Positions 29,029 to 37,722 of a DNA stretch of 64,000 nucleotides are shown here, piece by piece. The translations under genes were made by a program, and so were the position numbers. This DNA comes from Sedimentisphaerales bacterium. GTDB taxonomy: Bacteria > Planctomycetota > Phycisphaerae > Sedimentisphaerales > Anaerobacaceae. The notes beneath the pieces are model-generated. The model did not search any database and was not told the DNA's origin. It worked only from the letters and a program-made list of their open reading frames with translations. The stretch spans positions 22,955 to 86,954 of the forward strand of contig JAFGDN010000032.1 in assembly GCA_016932095.1 (NCBI GenBank), in the 5' to 3' direction. Positions within the stretch are counted from its first letter, which is position 1. Each line of letters starts with the position of its first letter.

Positions 29029-31986
29029 ATGAATCCCTTCGTCAAAGTTTTAGCTGCCGCATTATTTATCGTCTTCTGTTTCGTTCTCATGGGGAGTCCT
29101 TGCGGACTGGTCGGACAAACCGCTGCAGCGGCCGATACTGCTCACTTGAAGGCCCTTATCGTAACTGGTCAAACTAACCCCTGGCATAAGTGGGAAATCA
29201 GCAGTCCCATTTTGAAGCAATTGCTGGAACAGACAGGTCTTTTCAAAGTTGATATTGCCACAAGCCCTCCTGGCAGCGATGGTCTGGAGAATTTCAAGCC
29301 CTCTTTTGCCGACTACAATGTGGTAGTGCTTGACTACGATGGGTACAATAGGCCCGGCTGGTCTGAACAGACAAAGACAGCGTTTGTTGAATATGTCACG
29401 TCCGGCGGTGGCGTTGTCATCTACCATTCGTCGGATAACGCTTTTCCCGATTGGAAGCAATACAACGAAATAATTGGCCTTGGTGGCTGGGGTGGCAGAG
29501 ACGAAAAAACCGGCCCTATGGTCTACTGGCGCGACGGAAAGGTCATTCTTGATAATTCACCCGGCGCCGCCGGCGCTCACGGAACAGCTCACCCGTTTCA
29601 GGTCGTAAACCGCAGTAGCGACCACCCAATCACTAAAGATTTGCCACAGAAATGGATGCATGCCGAAGACGAGCTTTACGGCAAGCTTCGCGGCCCTGCT
29701 AAAAACCTCACTGTCCTCGCCACCGCATACTCCAAACCTGTTGGAAAAGGCACCGGTGAGCACGAGCTTGTCCTGTTTACAGTTAATTACGGTAAGGGAA
29801 GGGTTTTTCACACAACGCTGGGACACGTTGAAAAACTTCCAGCACCTGCTGTCGAATGCGTCGGTTTTATCGTAACATTCCAGCGAGGCGCCGAATGGGC
29901 GGCAACGGGCGGAGTCACGCAGAAAGTCCCCGATGACTTCCCAACCGCAACTGAAGTTCACACACGTAAGGATTCTGTCTCGGCTTCACTTGCTTCTGCG
30001 GCTCTGCAGTTGCAGGCAGCCGATAAGCTGCTGGAGAGAATTGCCACCTACGAATTCGGCCAGAGCCGAGAAAATCTTACTAAACTGACGGATATTATTC
30101 ATCAATCGTACGATTCACCACAGCTTCTCACACAGCTCCAGAAACGATTCCTGGAATTTCTCCGCTCGGATGCTACCCTGGCCGGCAAGCAGTTCATCTG
30201 CAAACACTTGAGTATTATTGGCACCGAAGAGGCCGTGCCCGCCCTCGCTGCGATGCTGACTCAACCGGCAACCTCGGATATGTCCCGATACGCCCTTGAG
30301 CGGATACCGGGTGCGGCAGTTAATGAGGCGCTGCGAAATGTTTTGGACAAAACCAGCGGAAAAACAAAGATTGGGATAATCAACTCGCTGGGTGAGCGTC
30401 GTGACAAAGCAGCGGTAACGACGCTAAGTAAACTATTGAGTGACACCGACAAGGAAGTTGCACAGGCCGCGGCAGCGTCGCTGGGTAAAATCGCAGGTCC
30501 GGCCGCCGCTGCGGAATTAGGTAAGGCTTTGAAGCAGGCCTCAGGTGTCTGGCATGCCGACCTTGGCGATGCTTACCTGACCTGTGCCTGTAATCTTGCT
30601 GCATCAGGAGATAAAAAAGCGGCAGCAGATATTTACAAAGAATTATATACCCCCGCCGAATCGACGCTAATTCGTTCTGCCGCACTGGCAGGTTTAGTTG
30701 CCGCAAGGCCGGAAAAGGCAGTCGAACTTGTCATCGACGCCCTTAAAGGCAACGAGCCGACGATGCAGGCCGCAGCAATTAGTCTTGTAAGACAGATACC
30801 TGGAACGCAAACTACACAAACCATAGCCGCGGAGCTGCCGAATCTTTCTGCAGCGGGGCAGGTGCAACTATTGTCAGCATTGGCCGACCGAGGCGACCCC
30901 GCTGCTTTGCCTGTGGTTGTCACTGCTGTAAAAGCTCAGGATGATGAAATTCGGATAGCAGCTTTGAAAGCACTGGCGTCACTGGGAGACGCTTCAACCG
31001 CCGCTCTGTTAGCACAGACTGCGGCAGTCACGGATGGGACTGAACGCCAGACTGCCCGCGATAGTCTCTATCGTTTGAATAGCCCAGGCGTTAATGAAAC
31101 TATCGTGGAGCATATTTCAAAGGCTGACCCTAAAGTTAAAGTCGAGCTGATTCGCAGTATAGGGCAGCGCAATATACGTGAATCCTTACAAACTTTACTG
31201 AAAACTGTGCAGGACCCTAATCACAACGTAAGGCTGGAATCAATTAAAGTTTTAAGGGATATAGCAGAACCAACGCACCTGCCGAAACTTGTTGATATCC
31301 TGATAAATGCCAAAAGCGACGCCGAACTCAGAGAAGCTGGGAAAATGGTCTCTTCCGTGGCCAGCAAATCCACCTTCGAAAACGCTGCCGCCGCAACTAT
31401 CCTAAATGTGCTCGGCTCCGCCAAAGATGTCAACGTCCGATGCGTTCTGTTTGAAACTCTTGGAAGCATCGGGGATGTCAATTCTCTCGGCGTGTTGCGA
31501 ACATCTTTGAAGGACGATAGTGCCGAAGTTCAGACCGCCGCCGTTCGCGCCTTGAGCGATTGGCCCAATGCCATTCCCGCTGCCGACCTGCTCAAAGTAG
31601 CGCAGACCTCCGCCAACCAGACTCATCGCGCTTTGGCGCTGCGTGGCTATGTGCGCCTCATCGGCCTTGATGGTAACCGCCCGGCCGAAAAAACTGTAAA
31701 AATGTATGGCGAGGTGATGCAACTAACCGCAAATGTGGATGAAAAGAAATTGGTTCTCTCGGCTCTGGCGAACGTAAAAGGACTCGAATCTCTAAATATG
31801 GCCGCTTTATATCTGGATGACCCGGCTTTGCAGCAGGAAGCTGCCGCTGCTGTCGTCAAAATCGCAGAGTCCACCCTCAAGAGCAATCCTGATGAAGCTG
31901 AAGCCGTCTTGGAAAAGGTGCTCGAAACTACAAAAAGTAATTCCTTGCGGGAGCGAGCGCAGGAACTGATAAACAGGATTAAATAA
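29029..31986 (+). CDS. Exported ThuA-domain protein with HEAT/PBS-type repeats
   Basis: 985 residues from the ATG at 29029, which follows AAAAAGGG and gives a clean signal peptide (VKVLAAALFIVFCFVLMG). A farther ATG at 28984 would add a polar leader. Residues ~38-300 form a ThuA-like (trehalose-utilisation, class-I glutamine-amidotransferase fold) domain with KALIVTGQ, GGGVVIYHSSDNAF, HPITKDLP and a closing FHTTLGH. From about 350 to the end are Ala/Leu-rich HEAT-like repeats ('ALKALASLGDASTAALLAQ'). ThuA proteins are linked to sugar use, but the reaction is not established. It probably works with the Tat oxidoreductase just upstream on periplasmic carbohydrate. Confidence 0.85.
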   Translation: MNPFVKVLAAALFIVFCFVLMGSPCGLVGQTAAAADTAHLKALIVTGQTNPWHKWEISSPILKQLLEQTGLFKVDIATSPPGSDGLENFKPSFADYNVVVLDYDGYNRPGWSEQTKTAFVEYVTSGGGVVIYHSSDNAFPDWKQYNEIIGLGGWGGRDEKTGPMVYWRDGKVILDNSPGAAGAHGTAHPFQVVNRSSDHPITKDLPQKWMHAEDELYGKLRGPAKNLTVLATAYSKPVGKGTGEHELVLFTVNYGKGRVFHTTLGHVEKLPAPAVECVGFIVTFQRGAEWAATGGVTQKVPDDFPTATEVHTRKDSVSASLASAALQLQAADKLLERIATYEFGQSRENLTKLTDIIHQSYDSPQLLTQLQKRFLEFLRSDATLAGKQFICKHLSIIGTEEAVPALAAMLTQPATSDMSRYALERIPGAAVNEALRNVLDKTSGKTKIGIINSLGERRDKAAVTTLSKLLSDTDKEVAQAAAASLGKIAGPAAAAELGKALKQASGVWHADLGDAYLTCACNLAASGDKKAAADIYKELYTPAESTLIRSAALAGLVAARPEKAVELVIDALKGNEPTMQAAAISLVRQIPGTQTTQTIAAELPNLSAAGQVQLLSALADRGDPAALPVVVTAVKAQDDEIRIAALKALASLGDASTAALLAQTAAVTDGTERQTARDSLYRLNSPGVNETIVEHISKADPKVKVELIRSIGQRNIRESLQTLLKTVQDPNHNVRLESIKVLRDIAEPTHLPKLVDILINAKSDAELREAGKMVSSVASKSTFENAAAATILNVLGSAKDVNVRCVLFETLGSIGDVNSLGVLRTSLKDDSAEVQTAAVRALSDWPNAIPAADLLKVAQTSANQTHRALALRGYVRLIGLDGNRPAEKTVKMYGEVMQLTANVDEKKLVLSALANVKGLESLNMAALYLDDPALQQEAAAAVVKIAESTLKSNPDEAEAVLEKVLETTKSNSLRERAQELINRIK

Positions 31987-32068
31987 TTTCAAGAAACAGA
32001 AAACTATCAGTTTGTTAGCTCTGCCACAGACAAATTCATGGACTGGACAGGGACATAATGACAACAAC

Positions 32069-32413
32069 TCATCCCAAAATCCTTCTTAGCAGAATGACAA
32101 TACAGCCAAGTTGAATCATTGCAAGGAAGTTTTTAAGCTTGCTTTCGTAACCGACTACAAGTCGACGGTAATTCTGAAGCCGTGCAAAAAGGCGTTCAAC
32201 CTTCCAGCGTTTTCTATATCTCCGCAACATTCGGCCATCCTGAGCAGGCGGTTTGATGCGGTTGTTTCTGTGTGGCGAGGTCGGTTCGACGCCTCGTTCT
32301 TCGGCCAGCCGATTTTCAAGTTTGTCGCTGTCATAAGTTCTGTCGCCGACAACTTTTTCCGGCAAATGCTTGTATGTCTTCAGCAAGAATGGGACAAATA
32401 CGCCTTTGAATTA
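32069..32413 (-). pseudogene. Truncated IS5-family transposase (C-terminal part)
   Basis: The open frame begins just after a stop near 32416 and reads VVGDRTYDSDKLE (second catalytic Asp region) and RRYRKRWKVERLFARLQNYR (catalytic Glu region), ending in a family-typical LLRRILG. The N-terminal two-thirds of the transposase is missing. The only internal starts are poor. It lies tail-on to the IS3/IS481-like remnant. Confidence 0.85.
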
Positions 32414-32429
32414 GGAGACGGTTTCAGCT

Positions 32430-32960
32430 CCTGTTACAGTAATGTTATCGTTATATTTTTTCTCTCAAGAACTGTTTTTCTTTTCAATTCGGTCCGTATC
32501 TTCAGTATCTTCTCGCGACGCCCGTAGTACACATCGTCTGGAGTTACATTGCCGATGGCTTCGTGGTATCGCCGGCCGTTATACCAACGCACAAATCAGG
32601 CAATTTCCCTTTCTAATTCCGCGGGGCTTTCCCACACATTCAAAAAGATATGTTCCTTTATTGAACGATTGTATCGTTCTATCTTGCCGTTGGTCTGCGG
32701 ATGATACGGCGATGCACAGATATGCCCGATGCCTCTGGCCTCGAGATAATCGCCGAATTCCCTCGACACAAGTGCTGAACCATTGTCGCTCAAAAGTTTA
32801 ACCCTGTTGTCTATTGGAACGTCTTTGATGCCGGTATCTTCACAGGCAAGCTCAACTACATCGCTGAATGAACCTGCATCCATATTCATCTGCAGCTTCC
32901 ACGACAATATCCTGCGGCTGTCATCGCGAAGCTTTCGGGCCAGCAGATTAAGACAAATCC
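32430..32960 (-). pseudogene. Degenerate IS3/IS481-like integrase-core transposase
   Basis: Minus-strand translation from about 32960 gives [19 protein letters not shown], then [18 protein letters not shown] and [20 protein letters not shown], the Asp and Glu blocks of an rve (DDE) core. A TGA at 32596-32598 interrupts the frame before [20 protein letters not shown], which is the normal continuation. The first catalytic Asp block is lost or garbled where the sequence meets the tmRNA fragment. The element is inactive. Confidence 0.8.
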
Positions 32961-32985
32961 AGAGTAGTCGAAGCGACTGGCTGTT

Positions 32986-33085
32986 GTTTGCCTGTCGCAG
33001 AGGCGGTAAAAAACAAATACGACTAAGTATGTAGTATGCCCGCCTTAAAGTATACTGGGACGGGGGTTCGAATCCCCCATCTCCA
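32986..33085 (+). ncRNA. 3'-terminal fragment of tmRNA (possible attachment-site remnant)
   Basis: ACTAAGTATGTAGTA at 33022-33036, followed about 22 bases later by GGGACGGGGGTTCG, AATCCCCC and ATCTCCA (33057-33085), is the conserved 3' end of tmRNA: the region leading to the T-arm and the acceptor strand. A GCCT...AGGC hairpin at about 32990-33004 fits the fourth pseudoknot. The 5' acceptor strand, tag frame and first pseudoknots are absent, since transposase sequence begins just upstream. No ordinary tRNA can be folded here. tmRNA 3' ends are a well known integration target, so this may be an att duplicate; a truncated ssrA is the alternative. Confidence 0.7.
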
Positions 33086-33305
33086 TTGCGTTTCGTAAGT
33101 CCTTTTCTGCAAAGAAGTTACGCCCTTATCGAACTGAAATAAATAGTTTTAATTTCAACATTTTTCGGCATTGCCTTTATGTCTGCACTCTAATTACAAG
33201 CGGCACAATTTTGGGGGAAGGTCACCGAACATCGGAATGAATTACATAATTACATAGATTATGTGAGAAATTTTTGGAATAATAGCTATCCTCAAAGGAC
33301 ATAGG

Positions 33306-34700
33306 ATGTTTGAGTTTGATTTAGAGAAAATTGAAGACCTCCGCAAACTTTCGGCGACGTTGCCGCTCGATATACCGGCGCAGCAGGATGTTTCGATTCT
33401 CGGCCAGGCCATTAAAATCGGTCCGCTTACTGCCCCCAACCGAATGGCTGTGCAACCTATGGAAGGGATGGATGCGGAAAGCGACGGAAGCCCGGGGGAA
33501 TTGACCCTGAGACGATACACACGTTTTGGCGCGGGCGGCTGTGGTATTGTATGGGCTGAAGCGATTGCTGTCGTTCCTGAAGGGCGGGCAAATCCGCGAC
33601 AATTATGGCTTCACGACAAAAACAAAGACGCATTTGCAAATATGCTTGCCCGGACGAGAAGGGCCGCACGCGACTCGATGGGCGACTCGCATAATCCGAT
33701 TATCATAGCGCAATTGACTCATTCGGGCCGATATTCAAGGCCGGAGGGCAAACCTGAGCCGATTATTCCGCAGCGAAATCCGCACCTCGATGCCAAGGGT
33801 CTCAATGATTGGCCGCTCGTAACCGACGATTACCTTGACGGGCTGGTTGAGGCATACGTAAAGGCCGCGAAACTCGCGTTTGATGTTGGTTTTGACGCGA
33901 TCGATATTAAGGCCTGTCACGGCTATTTAATCAGCGAATTGTTGGCGTGTTTCAATCGGCAGGGTAAATACGGCGGGTCGTTTGAGAATCGCACGCGCCT
34001 CTTGCTTGCTATTATTGACGAGATTGGCCGGCTGAGCGGGAAAGACAAGGTTGTTGTAACTCGATTGAATGTTTATGACGCGATACCATACCCCTATGGC
34101 TGGGGGGTCGCTCAAAATGATTACACGAAGCCCGAACTGGCCGAACCAAAAAAGCTGTTTGCCTTGCTTGCCGGGCGAAAAATCCCGATGGTTAACGTTA
34201 CGATTGGAAATCCGTATCATAATCCGCATTTCGGCAGACCGTATAATAAGCCGATTGTCGGGGGATATGAGCCGCCGGAGCACCCCTTAAAGGGCGTCGA
34301 AAGAATGATTCGATTGACTGCTGAATTGCAAAAGGCCTTTCCACAAATTGTTTCGGTCGGGACGGGTTATAGCTGGCTTCAGCATTTGATGCCTTATGTC
34401 GGGTCGGCGGTTTTGCAACAGGGTATGGCGGGCATAATCGGCGCGGGCCGGCTGGCTATTGCTTATCCCGATTTTGCAAAAGACATACTTACCAAAGGCC
34501 GGCTTGACAAAAATAAGGTCTGTATCGCGTGCAGCGCCTGCTCGCAGATTATGCGCGACGGCGGTAAAGTCGGCTGCGTAGTCCGCGATAGTAAAATATA
34601 CGGGCCGATTTACAAGCAGGGAAGGAAATCGGGTCATCAGGAAAACAGGATGCAGGAAACCAGTGAATCAGGGAATCAGGAGATGGGGCGCACCACCTGA
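33306..34700 (+). CDS. Old-yellow-enzyme-type NADH:flavin oxidoreductase
   Basis: 464 residues, an FMN-dependent TIM-barrel of the OYE / 2,4-dienoyl-CoA-reductase N-terminal family. Visible features are APNRMAVQPMEGMDAE at the start of the barrel, IIAQLTHSGRYSRP (the QLxHxGR motif), HGYLISELLACFNRQGKYGG (usual HGYLxxqFLsp..N.R.D.YGGS) and a CIACSACSQIMRDGG segment near the end. The start has AAAGGACATAGG upstream. Substrate unknown. The last 25 or so residues (SGHQENRMQETSESG...) are encoded by an intergenic-type repeat, so the original C-terminus probably ended near KQGRK. It is followed 72 bp on by the SDR gene. Confidence 0.85.
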   Translation: MFEFDLEKIEDLRKLSATLPLDIPAQQDVSILGQAIKIGPLTAPNRMAVQPMEGMDAESDGSPGELTLRRYTRFGAGGCGIVWAEAIAVVPEGRANPRQLWLHDKNKDAFANMLARTRRAARDSMGDSHNPIIIAQLTHSGRYSRPEGKPEPIIPQRNPHLDAKGLNDWPLVTDDYLDGLVEAYVKAAKLAFDVGFDAIDIKACHGYLISELLACFNRQGKYGGSFENRTRLLLAIIDEIGRLSGKDKVVVTRLNVYDAIPYPYGWGVAQNDYTKPELAEPKKLFALLAGRKIPMVNVTIGNPYHNPHFGRPYNKPIVGGYEPPEHPLKGVERMIRLTAELQKAFPQIVSVGTGYSWLQHLMPYVGSAVLQQGMAGIIGAGRLAIAYPDFAKDILTKGRLDKNKVCIACSACSQIMRDGGKVGCVVRDSKIYGPIYKQGRKSGHQENRMQETSESGNQEMGRTT

Positions 34701-34751
34701 TAACCTGTTAACCTGTTAACCTGCGCCCTGATACCCTGATATTCTGATAAC
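34634..34751. repeat. ATCAGG-type repeat cluster spanning the end of the flavin oxidoreductase gene
   Basis: The left half has repeated ATCAGG/AACAGG/AATCAGG units; the right half has the inverse CCTGATA/CCTGTTA units, including two successive AACCTGTT steps. GGGGCGCA (34685-34692) and TGCGCCC (34722-34728) close the inner fold. The left half is translated as the C-terminal tail of the upstream protein. Confidence 0.6.
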
Positions 34752-34772
34752 CGTCGTTAGAAGGGAAAAAAT

Positions 34773-35588
34773 ATGAGCACAAAAAACCAAAATGGTAACA
34801 GACCCGTCGCCATCGTTACCGGCGCAAGCAGGGGTATCGGCAAAGCAATCGCAATCGGACTGGCGGGAACGGGTTTCGATGTATTTATCAATCATTACGA
34901 TTTCACAAAAGACGGCTTTCCCGATGAAAGGATTGCATTGAAGACCCTGATGGATATAGAAGCAAAAGGCGCTCGATGCGTTTCATTGCGGGGCGATGTT
35001 TCAATCCCAGCAGACCGGACGGCACTTGTAAAGGCGGTCAAAAATGAGTTTGGCAGATGCGATATGCTCGTTAATAACGCAGGCGTTGCGCCTCTTAAAC
35101 GCGCTGATTTGCTCGAAGCGACGGAGGAAAGTTTTGACAGGGTAATGAATATTAATCTCAAAGGGCCGTATTTCCTCACGCAATTAGTGGCGAAATGGTT
35201 CATTGAGCAGAAAAAGCAGTTCCCCGAAAGGAATTTCCGCATTATCAATATCGGCTCAATGTCATCTTATACAAGCTCGACTGCGCGCGGGGAGTATTGT
35301 ATCAGTAAGGCGGGTGTCAGTATGTTCACGATGCTTTACGCGGACCGCTTAGCCGAATTCGGTATAGGCGTATTTGAAATTCGGCCGGGTATTATCGAGA
35401 CCGATATGACGGCTGTCGTTAAGGAAAAATACGATAAACTTATAGCCGAAGGCTTAACGCCGCTCAAACGCTGGGGAAAACCCGAAGACGTCGCCAAAGC
35501 CGTTAGCGCTATTGCCGAAGGCAAACTCGATTTCTCCCCCGGCCAAATCATAAACATCGACGGCGGGTTTCATTTGAGACGACTTTAA
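34773..35588 (+). CDS. Short-chain dehydrogenase/reductase (FabG-like)
   Basis: 271 residues, classical SDR. Cofactor motif TGASRGIG at 16-23, NNAG at 101-104, catalytic serine in GSMSS (about 162-165), and Tyr175/Lys179 in YCISK; the end IINIDGG is typical. A 10-15-residue insertion with DFTKDGFPDE follows the second strand. It is an NAD(P)-dependent oxidoreductase of the cytoplasm. The substrate cannot be read from the sequence. Given the KDPG-aldolase-like gene and pectin locus nearby, a sugar-acid substrate (as for KduD) is possible but only inferred. The ribosome site is AGAAGGGAAAAAAT before the ATG. Confidence 0.88.
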   Translation: MSTKNQNGNRPVAIVTGASRGIGKAIAIGLAGTGFDVFINHYDFTKDGFPDERIALKTLMDIEAKGARCVSLRGDVSIPADRTALVKAVKNEFGRCDMLVNNAGVAPLKRADLLEATEESFDRVMNINLKGPYFLTQLVAKWFIEQKKQFPERNFRIINIGSMSSYTSSTARGEYCISKAGVSMFTMLYADRLAEFGIGVFEIRPGIIETDMTAVVKEKYDKLIAEGLTPLKRWGKPEDVAKAVSAIAEGKLDFSPGQIINIDGGFHLRRL

Positions 35589-35589
35589 T

Positions 35590-35620
35590 TTCACCATAGA
35601 GACCGCGAAGAACGCAGAGA
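35590..35620. repeat. Dispersed CACGAAG-type intergenic repeat, left copy
   Basis: Sequence related to the inverse of the unit at 36611-36649. The two copies, facing each other, bracket the AT-rich gene at 35689-36387. Similar units are at 37435-37466 and 37683-37722. Confidence 0.55.
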
Positions 35621-35688
35621 TTTTTATATCTAATTTCTGATTTAAACAATTCGGACCTGTCCCCTTTTTGCACGGAGTTCCAATTTTC

Positions 35689-36387
35689 TTATTGAGGATT
35701 TCCCATACGATTGTTAAACATTGATAATCGTGGCAGTGCATGCGCTGCAAGGCAATTTTTATATTCTTTAGAGGACATCTGCAATATTTCCATATTGGCT
35801 GTTAGCATAAAATCGAGCAGGATATCGGAATATTTTAAACATTGCTTAAACATTCTTTTCTGATAGAAACGACCTGTCCCATATTGTATAGGGCAAACTT
35901 CTTTAAGCCATTTACCATAAGGGTGTGACCATTCACATAAATTATTCCAGAATTTCTTTAATTTTTTCTTTTCGTTAAATTTTAGAAAATCTATTGAACC
36001 TATACGTGTTTTCATTGAACCATTAACGTTAGTTGAAATTCCCACCAATAATTCAAAAAGAGTCCGCATGATTACAATTGAACTTAAGTAATCTGTTGCC
36101 CCAAGTAAGTAAAGTGAACTTTTATAGATTTTAACAAAATAGCCAAGGAAAAGAGCTATTTCTTTTATGTTTTTATGAAACCGAGATTTATTTGACATTT
36201 TACTAAGTGACTTTTTAATAAGCCTCTCTGTATAGACTGTTAAGTAAAAGGCGTTAGTTAATTTTAAAAACATTCTTATATCAGTACACATTGATTTAAT
36301 AAAAGGCTCGACAACATCATAATCGATCGACTTTTTAACGATTTCTGTTAGTTGTATTAATTCTCGGTCTAATTTCGGGGACTGCAT
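35689..36387 (-). CDS. Unrecognised helical protein on an AT-rich insert
   Basis: 232 residues from the ATG at 36387, which follows AAAAGGAAATAAAT; a longer reading frame to 36522 would cross a GC-rich hairpin and lacks a ribosome site. The protein is rich in Lys, Ile, Leu and predicted mostly helical, with no signal peptide. Segments such as IVIMRTLFELLVGI and CEWSHPYGKWLKE recall the layout of some helical DUF5677/HEPN-like families, but I could not confirm this. Its base composition is clearly lower in GC than its neighbours, and inverted repeats flank it, so horizontal acquisition is likely. Confidence 0.6.
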   Translation of the reverse strand: MQSPKLDRELIQLTEIVKKSIDYDVVEPFIKSMCTDIRMFLKLTNAFYLTVYTERLIKKSLSKMSNKSRFHKNIKEIALFLGYFVKIYKSSLYLLGATDYLSSIVIMRTLFELLVGISTNVNGSMKTRIGSIDFLKFNEKKKLKKFWNNLCEWSHPYGKWLKEVCPIQYGTGRFYQKRMFKQCLKYSDILLDFMLTANMEILQMSSKEYKNCLAAHALPRLSMFNNRMGNPQ

Positions 36388-36426
36388 ATTTATTTCCTTT
36401 TGATTTATAAAAGCGTTAGCCGGACG

Positions 36427-36453
36427 GCCCTTCTTCGCTGCGATACGAAGGGC
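36427..36453. other. GC-rich hairpin upstream of the AT-rich gene
   Basis: GCCCTTC (36427-36433) pairs with GAAGGGC (36447-36453), with a further CG pair inside. It is 40 bp upstream of the chosen start of the minus-strand gene. It could be a regulatory hairpin, a terminator of a lost upstream gene or part of a recombination site. Confidence 0.4.
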
Positions 36454-36610
36454 TGGGCCAGTTGAAAGCCAAAGGAGCGTTGCCCTTTGTTGCAGTGTAT
36501 TGTTAATCTGAAGAGAAAACAAGCTTTTTGCAGAAGCGGAGAATAATCAGTGAAATCTGTGAAATCCATACTTCACTAAAGCTTCGCAGGGCAGGGTCGC
36601 GTTTAAAAAT

Positions 36611-36649
36611 TCTCTTTGTTTCTTCGTGTCTTCGTGGTAAAAACCCCCT
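36611..36649. repeat. Dispersed CTTCGTGG-type repeat ending at a start codon
   Basis: A unit built from TTTCTTCGTGTCTTCGTGG runs into AAAAACCCCCT directly before the ATG at 36650, leaving no ordinary ribosome site. The same arrangement occurs at 37683-37722 before the next gene. Confidence 0.65.
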
Positions 36650-37432
36650 ATGGACATAAAAGCAACGATACAAACTTTAATCAGGGATGGCTTTATTCTC
36701 GTTTTCAATGAGGACCGGCTGGATATTGTTAAGACGGCTGGGGCGCTGGTTGAGGCGGAAATTGGAAATATGGAAGTAACCTGCCGGATTAAAAAACCGC
36801 TGGAAAAGTTAAGCCGGCTGCGTAAAGAATTGCCTGAATTTGTCAGCGGGATGGCGAGCTTAATAGATGAGCCAAAAATGCTCAGAATCATCAACAAAGC
36901 CAATCCCGACAAGGCGATGCCGACGGTCGATGAAGTTGTTGAGGCGGGGGCGCAATATCTTGTCTCAGCGGTCAATTTCAGTAAAAGCACATTCGAAAAA
37001 TACGCAGGCAAGCTGCCGATTATACCGGGCTGCGGAAGCGCGACCGAAATTGTAACGCAATTCTCGCTTGGAGCGAATTTGTGCAAGGTTTTCCCCGCCA
37101 AAGAGCTTGGCGGGCCGGCCTTTATCAAGGCGGTTGACCCCGCGATTCATAAGCTGATTAGCTTGGTCCCCACAGGCGGCACAAATGCACAAAATATACC
37201 GGACTATATCGACACCGGCGTTCTCGTATTAGGCGGCTCTTTCAGCGCGATTGAAAAGAGCGTATTTGCGAAAATCGTAGAGCAGCAGGATTATAAACTG
37301 CTTAGCGGTGAATTGAAAATGATGAAGGACCTTATTGACCAGAGGCGCAAACAAAAATGGCCGACAATCGATTTCGGAAAATGCTCGGTTGAGGATGTTA
37401 GCCGGCTAACCGGACGAAACTTCAATATATAA
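36650..37432 (+). CDS. KDPG-aldolase-like enzyme (Eda family)
   Basis: 260 residues, class-I aldolase of the KDPG/KHG family. Glu42 in MEVTCRI takes the place of the family 'EVTlRt' Glu. IPGCGSATEI matches 'PGvxTptE'. Lys146 in CKVFPA is the Schiff-base lysine, and PTGG at 174-177 binds phosphate. About 50 residues longer than classical enzymes, with a helical C-terminal extension. It would split KDPG (or a related ketoacid) to pyruvate and an aldehyde, the last step of galacturonate and pectin-derived KDG catabolism. This fits the pectin locus 6 kb away, although the genes are not one operon. The start codon abuts a dispersed repeat rather than a ribosome site. Confidence 0.82.
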   Translation: MDIKATIQTLIRDGFILVFNEDRLDIVKTAGALVEAEIGNMEVTCRIKKPLEKLSRLRKELPEFVSGMASLIDEPKMLRIINKANPDKAMPTVDEVVEAGAQYLVSAVNFSKSTFEKYAGKLPIIPGCGSATEIVTQFSLGANLCKVFPAKELGGPAFIKAVDPAIHKLISLVPTGGTNAQNIPDYIDTGVLVLGGSFSAIEKSVFAKIVEQQDYKLLSGELKMMKDLIDQRRKQKWPTIDFGKCSVEDVSRLTGRNFNI

Positions 37433-37434
37433 TT

Positions 37435-37466
37435 TTCACCACGAAATCACGAAGAAAACACGAAGA
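37435..37466. repeat. CACGAAG-type repeat, left of the hairpin element
   Basis: Begins 3 bp after the aldolase stop and is the approximate inverse of 37683-37722, so the pair encloses the multi-hairpin element at 37500-37629. Confidence 0.65.
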
Positions 37467-37499
37467 TTTAACTACAGATTTGACACAGATGGACACTGT

Positions 37500-37629
37500 T
37501 TTTGCTCGGCTTGGTGTTCTCGACGAATCCTGCTTGTTTAAGCAAGCTTAGTCGCAGGATTCGTCATCGCCCACCTAAGGCCTTTGGCCTTCATTTTTAT
37601 CCGCCGAGGCGGATAAAAGCCGAGCAAAA
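37500..37629. mobile_element. 130-bp MITE-like element with terminal inverted repeats and three internal hairpins
   Basis: Perfect 13-bp terminal inverted repeats TTTTGCTCGGCTT (37500-37512) and AAGCCGAGCAAAA (37617-37629). Inside are three perfect stems: GACGAATCCTGC/GCAGGATTCGTC (37522-37533 and 37554-37565), AAGGCC/GGCCTT (37577-37582 and 37586-37591) and TTATCCGCC/GGCGGATAA (37597-37605 and 37608-37616). No coding frame. It splits a stretch of 'acaGATxxGACACagatggac...acacggatt' repeat, consistent with insertion. Confidence 0.7.
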
Positions 37630-37682
37630 GACACGGATTTTCGGCTACTTTTATGGAAGAGGAGCATTTCTAACAATAAATT

Positions 37683-37722
37683 TTCCCTTTGTGTCTTGGT
37701 GTCTTTGTGGTAAAAAAATCCT
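37683..37722. repeat. GTGTCTTTGTGG-type repeat ending at a start codon
   Basis: Same family as 36611-36649. It ends in TGGTAAAAAAATCCT immediately before the ATG at 37723. Confidence 0.65.

Noticed and set aside
33050..33090. A complete tRNA gene ending at 33085
   Set aside because: The T-arm and acceptor strand are present but no D-arm, anticodon arm or matching 5' acceptor strand can be placed upstream; the preceding ACTAAG..TGTAG text fits tmRNA.
36400..36500. Integron attC-like site upstream of the AT-rich gene
   Set aside because: A hairpin and GTTAGCC/AACGC motifs are present, but the core-site consensus does not fit well, no second site follows the gene and no integron integrase is seen.
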